64,000 nucleotides of DNA from Vibrio sinaloensis DSM 21326 (GTDB lineage Bacteria; Pseudomonadota; Gammaproteobacteria; Enterobacterales; Vibrionaceae). The stretch lies in NCBI RefSeq assembly GCF_000189275.1, contig NZ_AEVT01000018.1:1-64000 (forward strand), read 5' to 3'. Below, piece by piece: positions 27,573-36,974 of the stretch. Within the stretch, counting starts at the first letter, position 1, and the number at the start of each line of letters is the position of its first letter. The position numbers and the translations under genes are program-made. A model generated the notes under the pieces. That model did not search any database. It saw nothing but the letters and a program-made list of their open reading frames with translations, and was not told the origin of the DNA.

Positions 27573-28784
27573 TTAGATGTCCATACAGTTTGCGTAGTAA
27601 GTGACCGTTGACGGCCAGTCACTGAACACACCTAAGACACCGACGTCTTTCGCTAGAACGTCAAGCACCTTCATCATGTCACCATCTTGATTGATCTGCT
27701 CTGTGACCGTTTGGTAGTACCAGCCGCCACCTTGCGCAAGAGGGCCTGAACGCTCAAGAGTCCACGCTATGATGTCGAGATCGGCCTGCTTAGCTAACTT
27801 AGCGTACTCCGACTGTACGATGCCGTTCTTTTCATCAAGCTGGATTAGAGCAAACAATGGCGGAGCAATAATTTGAACTCCGTCTTTTGATAGCGCTTTC
27901 ATATTCTCTAGAGTCGCTGTGAAGCCTTCAAGATTGTACACGCGATCATCTAAGTACACCGCTTGCTTGCCAAACTCTGGCTCATTTTGAATCCAGTATT
28001 TTACGTCATCGAGGTTGAACGACTGAACGTACGCATCTTTCGCAGAAAAACCAGCAGCTTTGAGTTCATCTACCAATTTCTGTGCGTAGTCTTGCTGACT
28101 AAAGCCCTGATAAGGCATCTCAACCTTAGCAGACTTAAGCTCAGGAGTGACTTTCACGCCATGCTTTTTGAATAATGCCGCACTTTCTGCGTGAGTCATC
28201 AACGTTCCGGTTTGCGAGTACAAATCAGTGCGCCAGCCCGGAGTACCGTTCATGTACTCTTCAACCGTTGTGGCTTTCGGGTTCGCCCCATCCATCTTGC
28301 CTTTCAGCGTTTTGAACTCTGCCAACGTGAAATCTGATGTACGACACTCAACCTGAGCATCTTCACCGGTTTCAAGGTTAGCTGGCTTAAAAGGCACCGA
28401 ACATTTCTTAGCAAGCTCTGGGTGCGCCAACACATCCGTTGTGGTGTGCAAATCACTTTGTGAATGACGGCAAACCAACTGTTTGTCTTTAGTGAACGTC
28501 ACGTCACATTCCAGTACCCCAGCCCCCATCGCAATCGCTGCCAAGTAAGACTCCTTGGTATGTTCAGGGAACTGCATCGCTGCACCGCGGTGGCCGATAG
28601 AAAAGTCGCTACGATAAAATGGACCGGCACCACAGCTTTCTAACTTAGTTTTTAACGGTCCCTCTTCCATGTCACTGACCAGATACAATGGACGCGGCCC
28701 GATTTGAGCAGGTTCATTGCCCGCCATTGCAACTGAGCTAACGCCCAACAATAGCGCGATACCACTGGTTAAGATTTGCTTCAT
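27573..28784 (-). CDS. Exported glycerophosphodiester phosphodiesterase
   Basis: A 403-residue GlpQ-family enzyme with a Sec signal peptide (cut near VAMAG, residue 22). It hydrolyses glycerophosphodiesters such as glycerophosphocholine to glycerol-3-phosphate and an alcohol in the periplasm. The active-site His-Arg is in [15 protein letters not shown], metal ligands lie in [10 protein letters not shown], and the second catalytic His is in [16 protein letters not shown] precedes the ATG. It has its own sigma-54 promoter and terminator, and sits between the phn transporter and the two-component genes, which suggests that its product, or a related compound, is the transported ligand. Confidence 0.9.
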   Translation of the reverse strand: MKQILTSGIALLLGVSSVAMAGNEPAQIGPRPLYLVSDMEEGPLKTKLESCGAGPFYRSDFSIGHRGAAMQFPEHTKESYLAAIAMGAGVLECDVTFTKDKQLVCRHSQSDLHTTTDVLAHPELAKKCSVPFKPANLETGEDAQVECRTSDFTLAEFKTLKGKMDGANPKATTVEEYMNGTPGWRTDLYSQTGTLMTHAESAALFKKHGVKVTPELKSAKVEMPYQGFSQQDYAQKLVDELKAAGFSAKDAYVQSFNLDDVKYWIQNEPEFGKQAVYLDDRVYNLEGFTATLENMKALSKDGVQIIAPPLFALIQLDEKNGIVQSEYAKLAKQADLDIIAWTLERSGPLAQGGGWYYQTVTEQINQDGDMMKVLDVLAKDVGVLGVFSDWPSTVTYYANCMDI

Positions 28785-28901
28785 CTGTTGTTTCTCCTTG
28801 CAGCAAAATAGTTTTGTTTGTTGTAGGGCTTAGTTGATAGAAGTCGTTACTCGTCGTTGACGAAACATTCCCTGACTTATCACTAAACGCACTGTCTAAA
28901 T

Positions 28902-28917
28902 AGCACGCAACGTGCCA
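28902..28917 (-). promoter_or_regulatory. Sigma-54 promoter of the phosphodiesterase gene
   Basis: The minus strand reads TGGCACGTTGCGTGCT, differing from the phnD promoter in one base, with GG and GC 12 bases apart. It lies about 118 bases before the start codon. Confidence 0.82.
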
Positions 28918-28974
28918 AAAACTTTTCACTTATAATTCAAACAGATAAATATAATACTTTTATTAAACTTCTAT

Positions 28975-28992
28975 GATGGGTCAATTATGTCT
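28975..28992 (-). promoter_or_regulatory. Third copy of the 18-base element (candidate activator site)
   Basis: GATGGGTCAATTATGTCT matches the phnD elements at 13 of 18 positions, including GGGTCA and TGTC. It lies exactly 57 bases upstream of the sigma-54 promoter, the same distance as at phnD, and overlaps the stop codon of the activator gene. Confidence 0.55.
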
Positions 28993-30339
28993 TGTCGCTT
29001 GTGGCTTAAAACTCTCTTTATCAAGTTGATGCTTTTTCATCTTACGATAGAGAGTCTTACGCGGCAGGTTCAGACGTAACGAGACTTCATTGATATTGCC
29101 TGCCATTTCGATCAAGGCTTCCGTGAGTACATTTCGTTCGTACTGCTCCATCTGCTGTTCAAAAGCAAAGGCTTCACTGCCCAGAGTAGACGGCGCTTGC
29201 AAATCAAACCCCTCTCCCACAATCCCAAGTACAAATCTATCGGCAACATTGCGCAGCTCGCGCACGTTACCCGGCCAATCATGGCGACACAGTTGTTGAA
29301 TCTGCTCGGCATAAAGCGTCGATGGGCGTGTTTTGTACTTTTGACTGGCTTGAACCACAAAGTGGCGAAATAGCGCTTGAATGTCTTCTTTACGTTGACG
29401 CAGTGGCGGCAGATTTAAGCTGGCAATGTTAAGACGGTAGAATAGGTCAGCCCGAAACTCTCCCTGCTGGCTCAGCTCAGCCAAATCGGCTTTGCTCGCA
29501 GCCACCACGACAATATCGACAGGTATCAATGTATTACCGCCAACTCGTTCAATCACTCGCTCTTGGATCACTCGCAGCAGCTTGATTTGCACCGCGATGG
29601 GCATACTTTCGATTTCATCAAGAAACAGGGTTCCACCGTGAGCTTGTTCTATCTTCCCGATACGCTTTTTATTGGCACTGGTAAATGAGCCCGCCTCATG
29701 ACCAAACAACTCACTTTCGATAATACTTTCGGTCATGCCGCCACAGTTGATGGCAACAAACGGCTTATCACACCGCGCTGAATAGCGATGTAGCGCGCGA
29801 GCGATCACCTCTTTGCCTGTACCCGTCTCGCCATTAATGATGGTGTCCACTCCCGTTCGAGCCAATGCCAACACTTGCGAGCGAACCATTTCCATAGGAT
29901 TAGACACACCGATGACGACCTCTTCAATTGGCAGTGGTGGCGCATCGACTGCGGCTTGAGGTTTGTTGCGGATCTGCGCCGTGGCAAGATCCAACTTTTC
30001 TATCAGTTCATCGCTTTGCAGAGGTTTTTCAATAAAATCAAATGCCCCCTGCTTCATCGCTTCAATAGCCATTGGAATGTCTCCATGACCACTCATCAAG
30101 ATCACTTCACAACATGGTGCACGACTCTGAATGGCATCAAGCATGGCAAGACCATCAATGTTCGGCATACGCACATCGCACAGCACCACTTGCTTGCTGT
30201 CTGGCGATAAGGATTTTAGCCCTTGCTTTGGATCGTTAAAGCCGGTGACGCTAAACCCTTCAAGCTCGAGCATTTCGCTTACTGCTTCCACCACATCTTG
30301 TTCATCGTCAATCAGGGTGATTTGCTTTTCCATGGTCAT
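28981..30339 (-). CDS. Sigma-54 activating response regulator, DctD-like
   Basis: A 452-residue activator with three domains. The receiver (residues 5-120) has phosphoacceptor Asp55 (VVLCDVRMP). The AAA+ domain (about 143-370) has Walker A GETGTGKE at 170-177 and Walker B LFLDEIES at 238. A Fis-type helix-turn-helix closes the protein (NEVSLRLNLPRKTLYRKMKK). The sigma-54 contact loop, normally GAFTGA, reads GSFTSA (217-222), an unusual variant. It overlaps the kinase gene by four bases (ATGA). It most likely activates the two sigma-54 promoters next to it. Confidence 0.9.
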   Translation of the reverse strand: MTMEKQITLIDDEQDVVEAVSEMLELEGFSVTGFNDPKQGLKSLSPDSKQVVLCDVRMPNIDGLAMLDAIQSRAPCCEVILMSGHGDIPMAIEAMKQGAFDFIEKPLQSDELIEKLDLATAQIRNKPQAAVDAPPLPIEEVVIGVSNPMEMVRSQVLALARTGVDTIINGETGTGKEVIARALHRYSARCDKPFVAINCGGMTESIIESELFGHEAGSFTSANKKRIGKIEQAHGGTLFLDEIESMPIAVQIKLLRVIQERVIERVGGNTLIPVDIVVVAASKADLAELSQQGEFRADLFYRLNIASLNLPPLRQRKEDIQALFRHFVVQASQKYKTRPSTLYAEQIQQLCRHDWPGNVRELRNVADRFVLGIVGEGFDLQAPSTLGSEAFAFEQQMEQYERNVLTEALIEMAGNINEVSLRLNLPRKTLYRKMKKHQLDKESFKPQATRHN

Positions 30340-32306
30340 GATTGTGTGCCTTCTAAATGTACTACGAACTCACTGCCGACCTCTGGCTGTGAGTGAACCC
30401 GAATTGAACCGCCAAAGTCTTTTATGATGTTAAATGCGATAGAAAGGCCTAACCCTAGGCCTTTACCCACTTCTTTTTGGGTATAAAACGGGTCAAAAAT
30501 ATGGGGAATGTCGTCGGCCAAGATGCCTTTACCATTGTCTTTAACCGCAATGGTGACCGAATTTTCAAGTCGAACCACTGAAACCACGATGAGCGGCTCT
30601 TGTGTCGACTCAACGGCATCAATGGCGTTGCTGATTAAATTAACCAACACTTGCTCAAGGCGAATAGGGTTGGCGCGAACACTTTCATCTGGTGCCAAAT
30701 TACAATCCAACACAATAGGAACTTGTTTGTTCGCAAACAACTCAATCGCATCATTGACCACAGGCATTACGGCAACTGAAGAAATTTTGCCATCGCTCTT
30801 ACGTGAAAAAGCCTTCAGGTGACGAGTCAACGCGGCTACTTTGGCCAACAGGGTTTCTATTTTTTGCAGGTTTTGCGTGGCTTTATCGACGCGATCTTGC
30901 TCTAGCCATTTTTGCGCGCTTCGAGCATGACTACTTATCGCCGTCAAAGGTTGGTTTATTTCATGAGTAATGCCGACGCTGAGTTGTCCTAAGGCTGCCA
31001 ACTTGCCAGCTTGAACCAATTCGTCTTGAGTAACGCGCAGTTTTTCCTCTGCTAATCGGCGCTCTTCGACTTCAGCTTCCAGCTTTTGATTGGTCCTTTT
31101 CACCACCTTAGCAGTGGCTTGGAAAACCTGTAAAGACTTCGCCATTTGAGTCACTTCATCCTGGCCCTTGAGCTCAATTTTAGTATCAAGATGGCCGGTT
31201 GAAATGGCGAACATATCATCACGCAGATGCAGCAATCGCTCTAGGATGTTTTTACGCACATAAAACCAAGCGATACCTGCGGCAGCAAAAAGGCTAAACA
31301 CCGACAAGACAAGCGAAAACGTGCGATTCGACGCCAGCGACTTCTGCACTTGAGCAATAGAAGAATCAATTTCTAGATTAACGTTAGATGTGTTGCGCTC
31401 AATTTGAACTGACAGCTGATGCAAATACTTACGGCTGTTTTCCAATAAGAATTCTTGCTGATAATAGTGCTCCAGCGCTTGGTTTTTCAGTTGTACCAAT
31501 CGACTTGAGCGAGAAGCTAAGGTGTAGATCACCGATAGTTTTTCGTCCAAAGTGGGCAGCGACTCTGCCAAGCCACTCGCTAACCATAAACTAAACCACT
31601 CCTGACCAAGCTGCTCGAGTCGATAGGTTGTGTAATCCAACTCATTGAAACTGCCATCGTTATACAGCTTTTCGACCAAACCAAGCTGATAAAACAACAG
31701 GGCTTTAAGTTGGCTATATTGGAGACGCGATTTCTGCTCTGTAGGTAGGCCATCAAGTTCTTCGCTGACTTGCTGAAGTAACGGGTAAAAACCTTCCAGC
31801 AAATTGCGCAGCTCTTTATTTAACTGACGTGACTCTTCGCCACTTTGATACAGCAGGCTCAAGCTATTACTTACCTGCATGATCAAATCTTTAAAATAGG
31901 CGTGATATTCAGGGAAGTGCGCCAGCACTACATTCATCTCATTAATGCTGTTTTCTATACGAACCATGGCATTACGCCGTTCCAAATTTGAATCGGCCGC
32001 CACTAGCTGAGAGGAGTCCGTGATCACCAAGCGCACCATGTCATTCAATCTTGCGGCTTGTTCAAGGGCTGGGATTTCTTGCTCTTTTAGCTCCACTAAT
32101 GCGTGCTCTAACTTATCGTAGGTAGTGGAGCTAAAGAGTGCTAGCAGTAACGTGGTCATCGATAGCAGCGCCAGTGCTAAGCCGAGCCGCACTTCTATAC
32201 CACGCCATTTAAATTTCCCGCGCTGTGCACTCCTTCCATCTGGCTCACGGTCGCGAGTGATGGATTTTCGACCAAGCATATGATTCACAAAGACATTCCT
32301 AACCAT
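30336..32306 (-). CDS. Sensor histidine kinase, DctB-like
   Basis: A 656-residue inner-membrane kinase. A membrane helix (about residues 41-60) is followed by a 270-residue, mostly helical periplasmic sensor domain, a second helix (about 330-350), a HAMP domain (351-400), a coiled coil, the phosphoacceptor His448 in GITHEINQPLTA and an ATPase domain (NLISNAIDAV, DNGKGI, GLGLGLSI). The helical sensor is more like that of TorS-type kinases than the PAS sensor of DctB. A GTG at 32288 with AGGA eight bases upstream may be the true start. It is the partner of the following regulator. Confidence 0.88.
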   Translation of the reverse strand: MVRNVFVNHMLGRKSITRDREPDGRSAQRGKFKWRGIEVRLGLALALLSMTTLLLALFSSTTYDKLEHALVELKEQEIPALEQAARLNDMVRLVITDSSQLVAADSNLERRNAMVRIENSINEMNVVLAHFPEYHAYFKDLIMQVSNSLSLLYQSGEESRQLNKELRNLLEGFYPLLQQVSEELDGLPTEQKSRLQYSQLKALLFYQLGLVEKLYNDGSFNELDYTTYRLEQLGQEWFSLWLASGLAESLPTLDEKLSVIYTLASRSSRLVQLKNQALEHYYQQEFLLENSRKYLHQLSVQIERNTSNVNLEIDSSIAQVQKSLASNRTFSLVLSVFSLFAAAGIAWFYVRKNILERLLHLRDDMFAISTGHLDTKIELKGQDEVTQMAKSLQVFQATAKVVKRTNQKLEAEVEERRLAEEKLRVTQDELVQAGKLAALGQLSVGITHEINQPLTAISSHARSAQKWLEQDRVDKATQNLQKIETLLAKVAALTRHLKAFSRKSDGKISSVAVMPVVNDAIELFANKQVPIVLDCNLAPDESVRANPIRLEQVLVNLISNAIDAVESTQEPLIVVSVVRLENSVTIAVKDNGKGILADDIPHIFDPFYTQKEVGKGLGLGLSIAFNIIKDFGGSIRVHSQPEVGSEFVVHLEGTQS

Positions 32307-32460
32307 TAAACGGTGATGCTGATTCTATAGCATCTATACCATTAACATCCGATATAAAACATCACTACATTTTATTAATAAAGTCATGAGTATCAGAATT
32401 GTGGAATCGGTAGTCGGAAATTCTATAAACCTAGAGGTTGGTGCGGATTTCCTCCATGTT

Positions 32461-33258
32461 CTAACGATTTAGCCATGCTTCGATGGCTTCAATCACTTGC
32501 TGGCACTTTGCATCATCAAGCGCATCAGAGTGCGGATTAGCGAATGCCTCGATGTCGTTGTCGTAATAGGCACCATGAGCATTGGCAAACTCTGACGATA
32601 CGCTCGCGCGATATAAAATATCAGCGCCAAGGCTCAGATCATTACCCGCGACGCCGTAAGCTTCTTTCACCATCTTGCTGCCGAGAAACGATTTCGGGTT
32701 AACCGACACCATCACAGGGCCCAAGTTTTTCAATTGTAACCCTAGCATCCGCGACCACATGGTTAACGCCAGTTTGCTTTGCGCATAAGCTTCACCGTCA
32801 GAAAGAACAGGTTGTGAGACAAGTGCATCAAGGTCAACCCGAGCTTGAGCCGCCGAAGACAGGTTTACCACTCGGCCGTCTTTGCTTAACAGAGGCAACA
32901 ACTCTTTTGTCAGTAGATAGGGGGCAATGGTGTTCACCATAAAGCGGGCGTCTAAACCATCAACGGTTGTAGCTTTAGGAATCGAGAAAACCCCGGCATT
33001 GTTGATAATGACATCCAACTTACCAAATCGTTGGCTAACTTCTCCTATCATCTCCCTCACCGCTTGAAGAGATGAAAGATCAGCAACAATTGACGCCACT
33101 TTGCCACTCGCCATCTCCAATAGAGTCTGCTCAACATTAGCCACCTTAGCTGGGTTGCGACCATGGATGATGACATGATGATCTTGGGCCACCAACATTT
33201 TGGCGGTCTCTAAACCGATCCCATCCGTAGCCCCAGTGACTAAGATAATTTTTTGCAT
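32461..33258 (-). CDS. Short-chain dehydrogenase/reductase (SDR)
   Basis: A 265-residue oxidoreductase with the classical SDR plan: cofactor motif TGATDGIGLETA (residues 7-18), the NNAG motif in VIINNAGVF (about residue 88), catalytic Ser in NLSSAAQ and YxxxK in AYAQSKLAL. It acts in the cytoplasm with NAD(P)H on an unknown carbonyl or alcohol. It is a single gene between the kinase and an MFS gene. Confidence 0.87.
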   Translation of the reverse strand: MQKIILVTGATDGIGLETAKMLVAQDHHVIIHGRNPAKVANVEQTLLEMASGKVASIVADLSSLQAVREMIGEVSQRFGKLDVIINNAGVFSIPKATTVDGLDARFMVNTIAPYLLTKELLPLLSKDGRVVNLSSAAQARVDLDALVSQPVLSDGEAYAQSKLALTMWSRMLGLQLKNLGPVMVSVNPKSFLGSKMVKEAYGVAGNDLSLGADILYRASVSSEFANAHGAYYDNDIEAFANPHSDALDDAKCQQVIEAIEAWLNR

Positions 33259-33342
33259 GATTGACCTTCCTCTCTACGTCGATATGTAATCATCATAGTG
33301 GTATCTCGCAATAGAGACTATTGGCCAAGGATAGGAAACTCT

Positions 33343-34623
33343 TTATTGATCTATTTGATAATCATTTGAACTTGATGTTCGGCCAGAGTCTTTATCAGCA
33401 CGAGGAAGCCTGGCAAACAACAATGACGAGAGTATCAAGACAATTGCCATCCCCGTCCAACTGACGGCTATGCCGTGATGTTGGGCGACATATCCAAGCA
33501 GCAACGATGCCATCATGCCACCCGCCGTTACGGTCAAAGAGCTGAGCGATAGCATGGTAGAGCGATAACGGCTAGGTGTATTGTCCTGGATCAATACGGT
33601 TTGAGAGTTTTCGCCAAGGGTAAACAAAAAGAAAAACACTAAATAACTGATGGTAAATCCAACGACATTGCTGCTCATCGCCATTACCAGTAAAGCAAAT
33701 GCGGAGCATAACCGACTGACCAGCAAAACATTACGGTGTGAACCGGCAAACCAAGCTAAAAAGGTAACAGAAAACCAAGATGACAGTGCAGCCATTGCAA
33801 AGTAGAGAGCGGCGATAACACCAAACCATCCCGTACCTTGGTCATCATCTGCCAACAATTGGGACAGATAAGGTTGCCACAGATTTTCGACACCACTTAG
33901 CACCATTCCGAACACCAATATGGTTTGCATCACTCGCCTAAGTACTTGATGACTCATTACATCTCGCAGGGTGTGGCGGATAGTCATGAAGAGGCAGTGA
34001 GTGGCTCGTTTGCCGCTACGATCTCGCCTTTGTTGCGCTTCTGGTATAAGCCAAAGTGTTACTCCTACCATACAAACACTAGCGATGAGTATCAGCCATA
34101 AATTAGCATCAAACCTAGACGCCAACCAAGGCATTGAATCACTTGCAATATTCGGCAAATAGCCGCCAATTAGCGAGCCTATTGCCAAGCCTAAGGTTAC
34201 CCACACATTGACCTTGGCTAAGGCCGAATGATAGCTAGTTGCGCCACAAGTCAATGCATAGGCATCATAAAACCAAGCATCTAACGTTCCTGAATAAATT
34301 GCCCGTGCTGCCCCGAGCAAAGCTGCGCTAAATACAATGGAGATGCAACTCGCTGAAAACAACAAAGCGGTCACCCCGAATGCCGTAACAAGCAAAGAGA
34401 AAAGGTAAGTTTTTCTGCGGCCTACTTGATCGGCGACACCGCCAAGAGGCAGTTCCAATAGCGTAGTACTGCCGATCCAAACCGCCATCACTAAACCAAT
34501 TTGGCCGAGATCCAATCCGCGATCCTGGAACAGCAGCACCAGCACCGGAACCATTAAACCTGTTGTCGCCCAATGAAGCGCTTGATGAATAGAGAAACGT
34601 GCAATGAGAGCAGATTGAGTCAT
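33343..34623 (-). CDS. MFS transporter
   Basis: A 426-residue, 12-helix inner-membrane transporter. Motif A appears as GGVADQVGRRKTYL in the loop after helix 2, preceded by VWIGSTTLLELPL. The family members known are mostly drug or metabolite exporters; the substrate is unknown. I chose the ATG at 34623 (MTQSALIARF); a TTG 18 bases upstream opens the frame but is less likely. It is divergent from a helix-turn-helix regulator (34747), with a 17-base palindrome between, which suggests direct control. Confidence 0.83.
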   Translation of the reverse strand: MTQSALIARFSIHQALHWATTGLMVPVLVLLFQDRGLDLGQIGLVMAVWIGSTTLLELPLGGVADQVGRRKTYLFSLLVTAFGVTALLFSASCISIVFSAALLGAARAIYSGTLDAWFYDAYALTCGATSYHSALAKVNVWVTLGLAIGSLIGGYLPNIASDSMPWLASRFDANLWLILIASVCMVGVTLWLIPEAQQRRDRSGKRATHCLFMTIRHTLRDVMSHQVLRRVMQTILVFGMVLSGVENLWQPYLSQLLADDDQGTGWFGVIAALYFAMAALSSWFSVTFLAWFAGSHRNVLLVSRLCSAFALLVMAMSSNVVGFTISYLVFFFLFTLGENSQTVLIQDNTPSRYRSTMLSLSSLTVTAGGMMASLLLGYVAQHHGIAVSWTGMAIVLILSSLLFARLPRADKDSGRTSSSNDYQIDQ

Positions 34624-34705
34624 GGTTTTTCTCAGTAACAAAACGTGAGATTAGAATCCCATAACGAGCCTTTTATGCAATCGAAGTAGAAAAAGATCAT
34701 TATTA

Positions 34706-34722
34706 TGATACTCAGTGTATCA
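34706..34722. promoter_or_regulatory. 17-base palindrome between MFS and regulator genes
   Basis: TGATAC and GTATCA are perfect 6-base arms with a 5-base spacer, 25 bases before the regulator start and 83 bases from the divergent MFS start. It is a good candidate operator for the regulator at 34747. Confidence 0.5.
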
Positions 34723-34746
34723 AGCCAAGATTATTTGGAGTCAACA

Positions 34747-35526
34747 ATGGATCAGCAACTGGCCCAAGAAGTGTGTAGGGTTATCAAACAGGAGTTAAAA
34801 AGCCGCGCAATATCGTATCAAGATCTGGCCAATGAGTTAGCCGTTTCTCAAGTCAGCGTGAAAAGACTGCTCAATAATGCTCAGCCTATATCGATGCAGC
34901 GATTAATCCACATTAGTCGCCTGCTCGATTTTCCGCTCTCTAAGTTACTTGATAGAGCCGAAAAAAATCTTCATGCCATTCCTCTGTTCACCGCTGAGCA
35001 AGATGATGCCTTTTACCGCTGCCCGGCCTTGTTTACCTTTTGGAGTGAGTTAGCTGAGAACAGAACGGTGGAACAAATCGCCCAACGATACCAGCTCAAC
35101 CAAGCCTCGCTGCACCTTTACTTGAGAAGGCTGGAAGCGGTAGGTTTGGTTTCCCTTGGCGTACACAATCAATGCAAGTTGTTGGTACCGGGCCATACCG
35201 CTTTTGAGCAAGGAGCGAGATACCCTGAGCACTTTACCTTGCGAGTTTTGAATGGCTTACAACAGCGTGTGATTAACATTCCGGTAGAAGATGAACAGGC
35301 TTTTCTCGTCAGTCTAAAAGCAGAGCTGACCCATCAGGAGTTTGTCGAGATAAAAGAGAAACTCGAAGATTGGATGTTCAACCTACTGCGAGAAAGCCAA
35401 GATCTTTCATCGAGAGAGGGGCTAAAAGTATCACCTTATACTTTCGGTTTTATGGGCGCGCAAGGTGCATTTCATGACGATCTGCCGCCTATTTTGCCTC
35501 TGACTGACGACGCCTCTCTCACCTAA
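34747..35526 (+). CDS. Helix-turn-helix regulator, XRE-like N-terminus
   Basis: A 259-residue probable transcription factor. Residues 17-65 form an XRE-type helix-turn-helix (ISYQDLANELAVSQVSVKRL). A second helix-turn-helix-like segment (TVEQIAQRYQLNQASLHLYL) lies near residue 110, and the rest is unrecognised. I chose the ATG at 34747 with GGAG seven bases upstream; the ATG at 34705 falls in the palindrome. It is divergent from the MFS gene and probably controls it. Confidence 0.75.
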   Translation: MDQQLAQEVCRVIKQELKSRAISYQDLANELAVSQVSVKRLLNNAQPISMQRLIHISRLLDFPLSKLLDRAEKNLHAIPLFTAEQDDAFYRCPALFTFWSELAENRTVEQIAQRYQLNQASLHLYLRRLEAVGLVSLGVHNQCKLLVPGHTAFEQGARYPEHFTLRVLNGLQQRVINIPVEDEQAFLVSLKAELTHQEFVEIKEKLEDWMFNLLRESQDLSSREGLKVSPYTFGFMGAQGAFHDDLPPILPLTDDASLT

Positions 35527-35564
35527 ATGGGAGGCGCCAACAACCGACACCAATAAACTTGGAG

Positions 35565-36953
35565 TTACGTCAGGCGAAATAAACTTTTCACATCGTGCCA
35601 ATAGTCGAGCATGGGCGTGTGAGGAGACAAATTAGATTGATGCTGTGCGATCCATTGGTAAAGAAGTCGTCGCGCGTACAAAGCACCGAGAATATTGGCT
35701 AAGCTGATTGCCAGCCAGATGTACTCACTCTCAAACTGGGCACCGAGAAAAGCGAGAGGAATCGTCAACCCAAGAGATTTCACCAAAGTCAGTTTGAGCG
35801 ACACCTTAGCTTGCTGAACACCATTAAGGAATGCACTGGTGATGAGCACCAAGCCATAAGCCGGAAAAGAGACGCCAACCCAAATTAAGTACCAGCGGCC
35901 ATGAGCAATGGTGTCACTGTCGGTGGTAAACAGAGCCATGATCGAATCGATAGATAAAACCAGCATCGCGAACACGAATATCGCCCAGTAGACGGTCATT
36001 CTGCCGGAGTAAGCGATCACTTGATCCAACCTTTGCTTTTCTTGAGCGCCATAATTTTGTGCAACAAATGGCGTCAGAATCACACTAAGGGCAAGTATTC
36101 CGGTTAACAATAAAGATTCGATTCGAGTCGCAATGCCGTAAGCGGCAATCGCACTGTCACCATATTGTGCAACCAAACTGGTTATCACCGCGATAGCAAC
36201 AGGATTCAAGATCTGAGCCGCAATTGCAGGCGTTGAGATGGTTAGGATCTCTTTTGCTTGGGCACCGATATTGAACATGGAACGCAGTGAGAGCAAAGTG
36301 TGTTTGTGCAGTAACGCGAGCATCAGCACTAAGATCACCAACCAAGAAATCAAGGTTGCCAGCGCCGCCCCCATCAAACCAAGTTCAGGGAAAGGTCCTT
36401 TACCAAAGATAAGCAAATAGTCGAACAACACATTGGTCACGCCACCTAATGCCATCACCAATGTGGTCTGAACCATAATGCCTTTTGCCATCAAGGCTGA
36501 ATTAGCGATAAGCCCACCCACTAGCAAAAACATACCTAGATAGAGCGGCCCCATATATTGGCCAATCAGTTCACTGGTAGTTGCATTCGCCCCCAACAAA
36601 GCAAACGTGCTAGGCATTAGCGCATAACCCACAAGACCAAGCAGACAAGTGACACTACTAAACAAGAGGACAGAGAAGGTCGTCAGCGACTGCGCTTTAC
36701 GCTGATTATCTTCACCGAGCGCTTTTCCCACCGTTGCAGAGACGCCCGAAGCAATGCCCATAAACAGGCTGACAACAAGAATATAAACCGGATAGGCAAA
36801 ACTCATCGCCGCCAGAGGTTGAGTTCCTAGCTGGCCGACAAAGTAACTGTCGACCAGTTGGAAAAGAAACGTCATTAACATGCCAAAGGCTGCAGGCGCA
36901 GCCATCGAAAGCAATGCCGACTTGACGGGTTTGGTGAGCAGAGGTTGAGACAT
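35565..36953 (-). CDS. MATE-family efflux transporter
   Basis: A 462-residue, 12-helix inner-membrane antiporter. The first half carries AAPAAFGMLMTFLFQLVDSY and the second a related repeat (STPAIAAQILNPVAIAVITS), which is the two-bundle MATE fold. It exports cationic compounds in exchange for sodium or protons. I chose the ATG at 36953; a TTG four codons upstream also opens the frame. It lies 21 bases after the FMN reductase gene, so the two form an operon divergent from a LysR gene. Confidence 0.87.
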   Translation of the reverse strand: MSQPLLTKPVKSALLSMAAPAAFGMLMTFLFQLVDSYFVGQLGTQPLAAMSFAYPVYILVVSLFMGIASGVSATVGKALGEDNQRKAQSLTTFSVLLFSSVTCLLGLVGYALMPSTFALLGANATTSELIGQYMGPLYLGMFLLVGGLIANSALMAKGIMVQTTLVMALGGVTNVLFDYLLIFGKGPFPELGLMGAALATLISWLVILVLMLALLHKHTLLSLRSMFNIGAQAKEILTISTPAIAAQILNPVAIAVITSLVAQYGDSAIAAYGIATRIESLLLTGILALSVILTPFVAQNYGAQEKQRLDQVIAYSGRMTVYWAIFVFAMLVLSIDSIMALFTTDSDTIAHGRWYLIWVGVSFPAYGLVLITSAFLNGVQQAKVSLKLTLVKSLGLTIPLAFLGAQFESEYIWLAISLANILGALYARRLLYQWIAQHQSNLSPHTPMLDYWHDVKSLFRLT

Positions 36954-36974
36954 GACCAGTACCAAGCCGATTAA

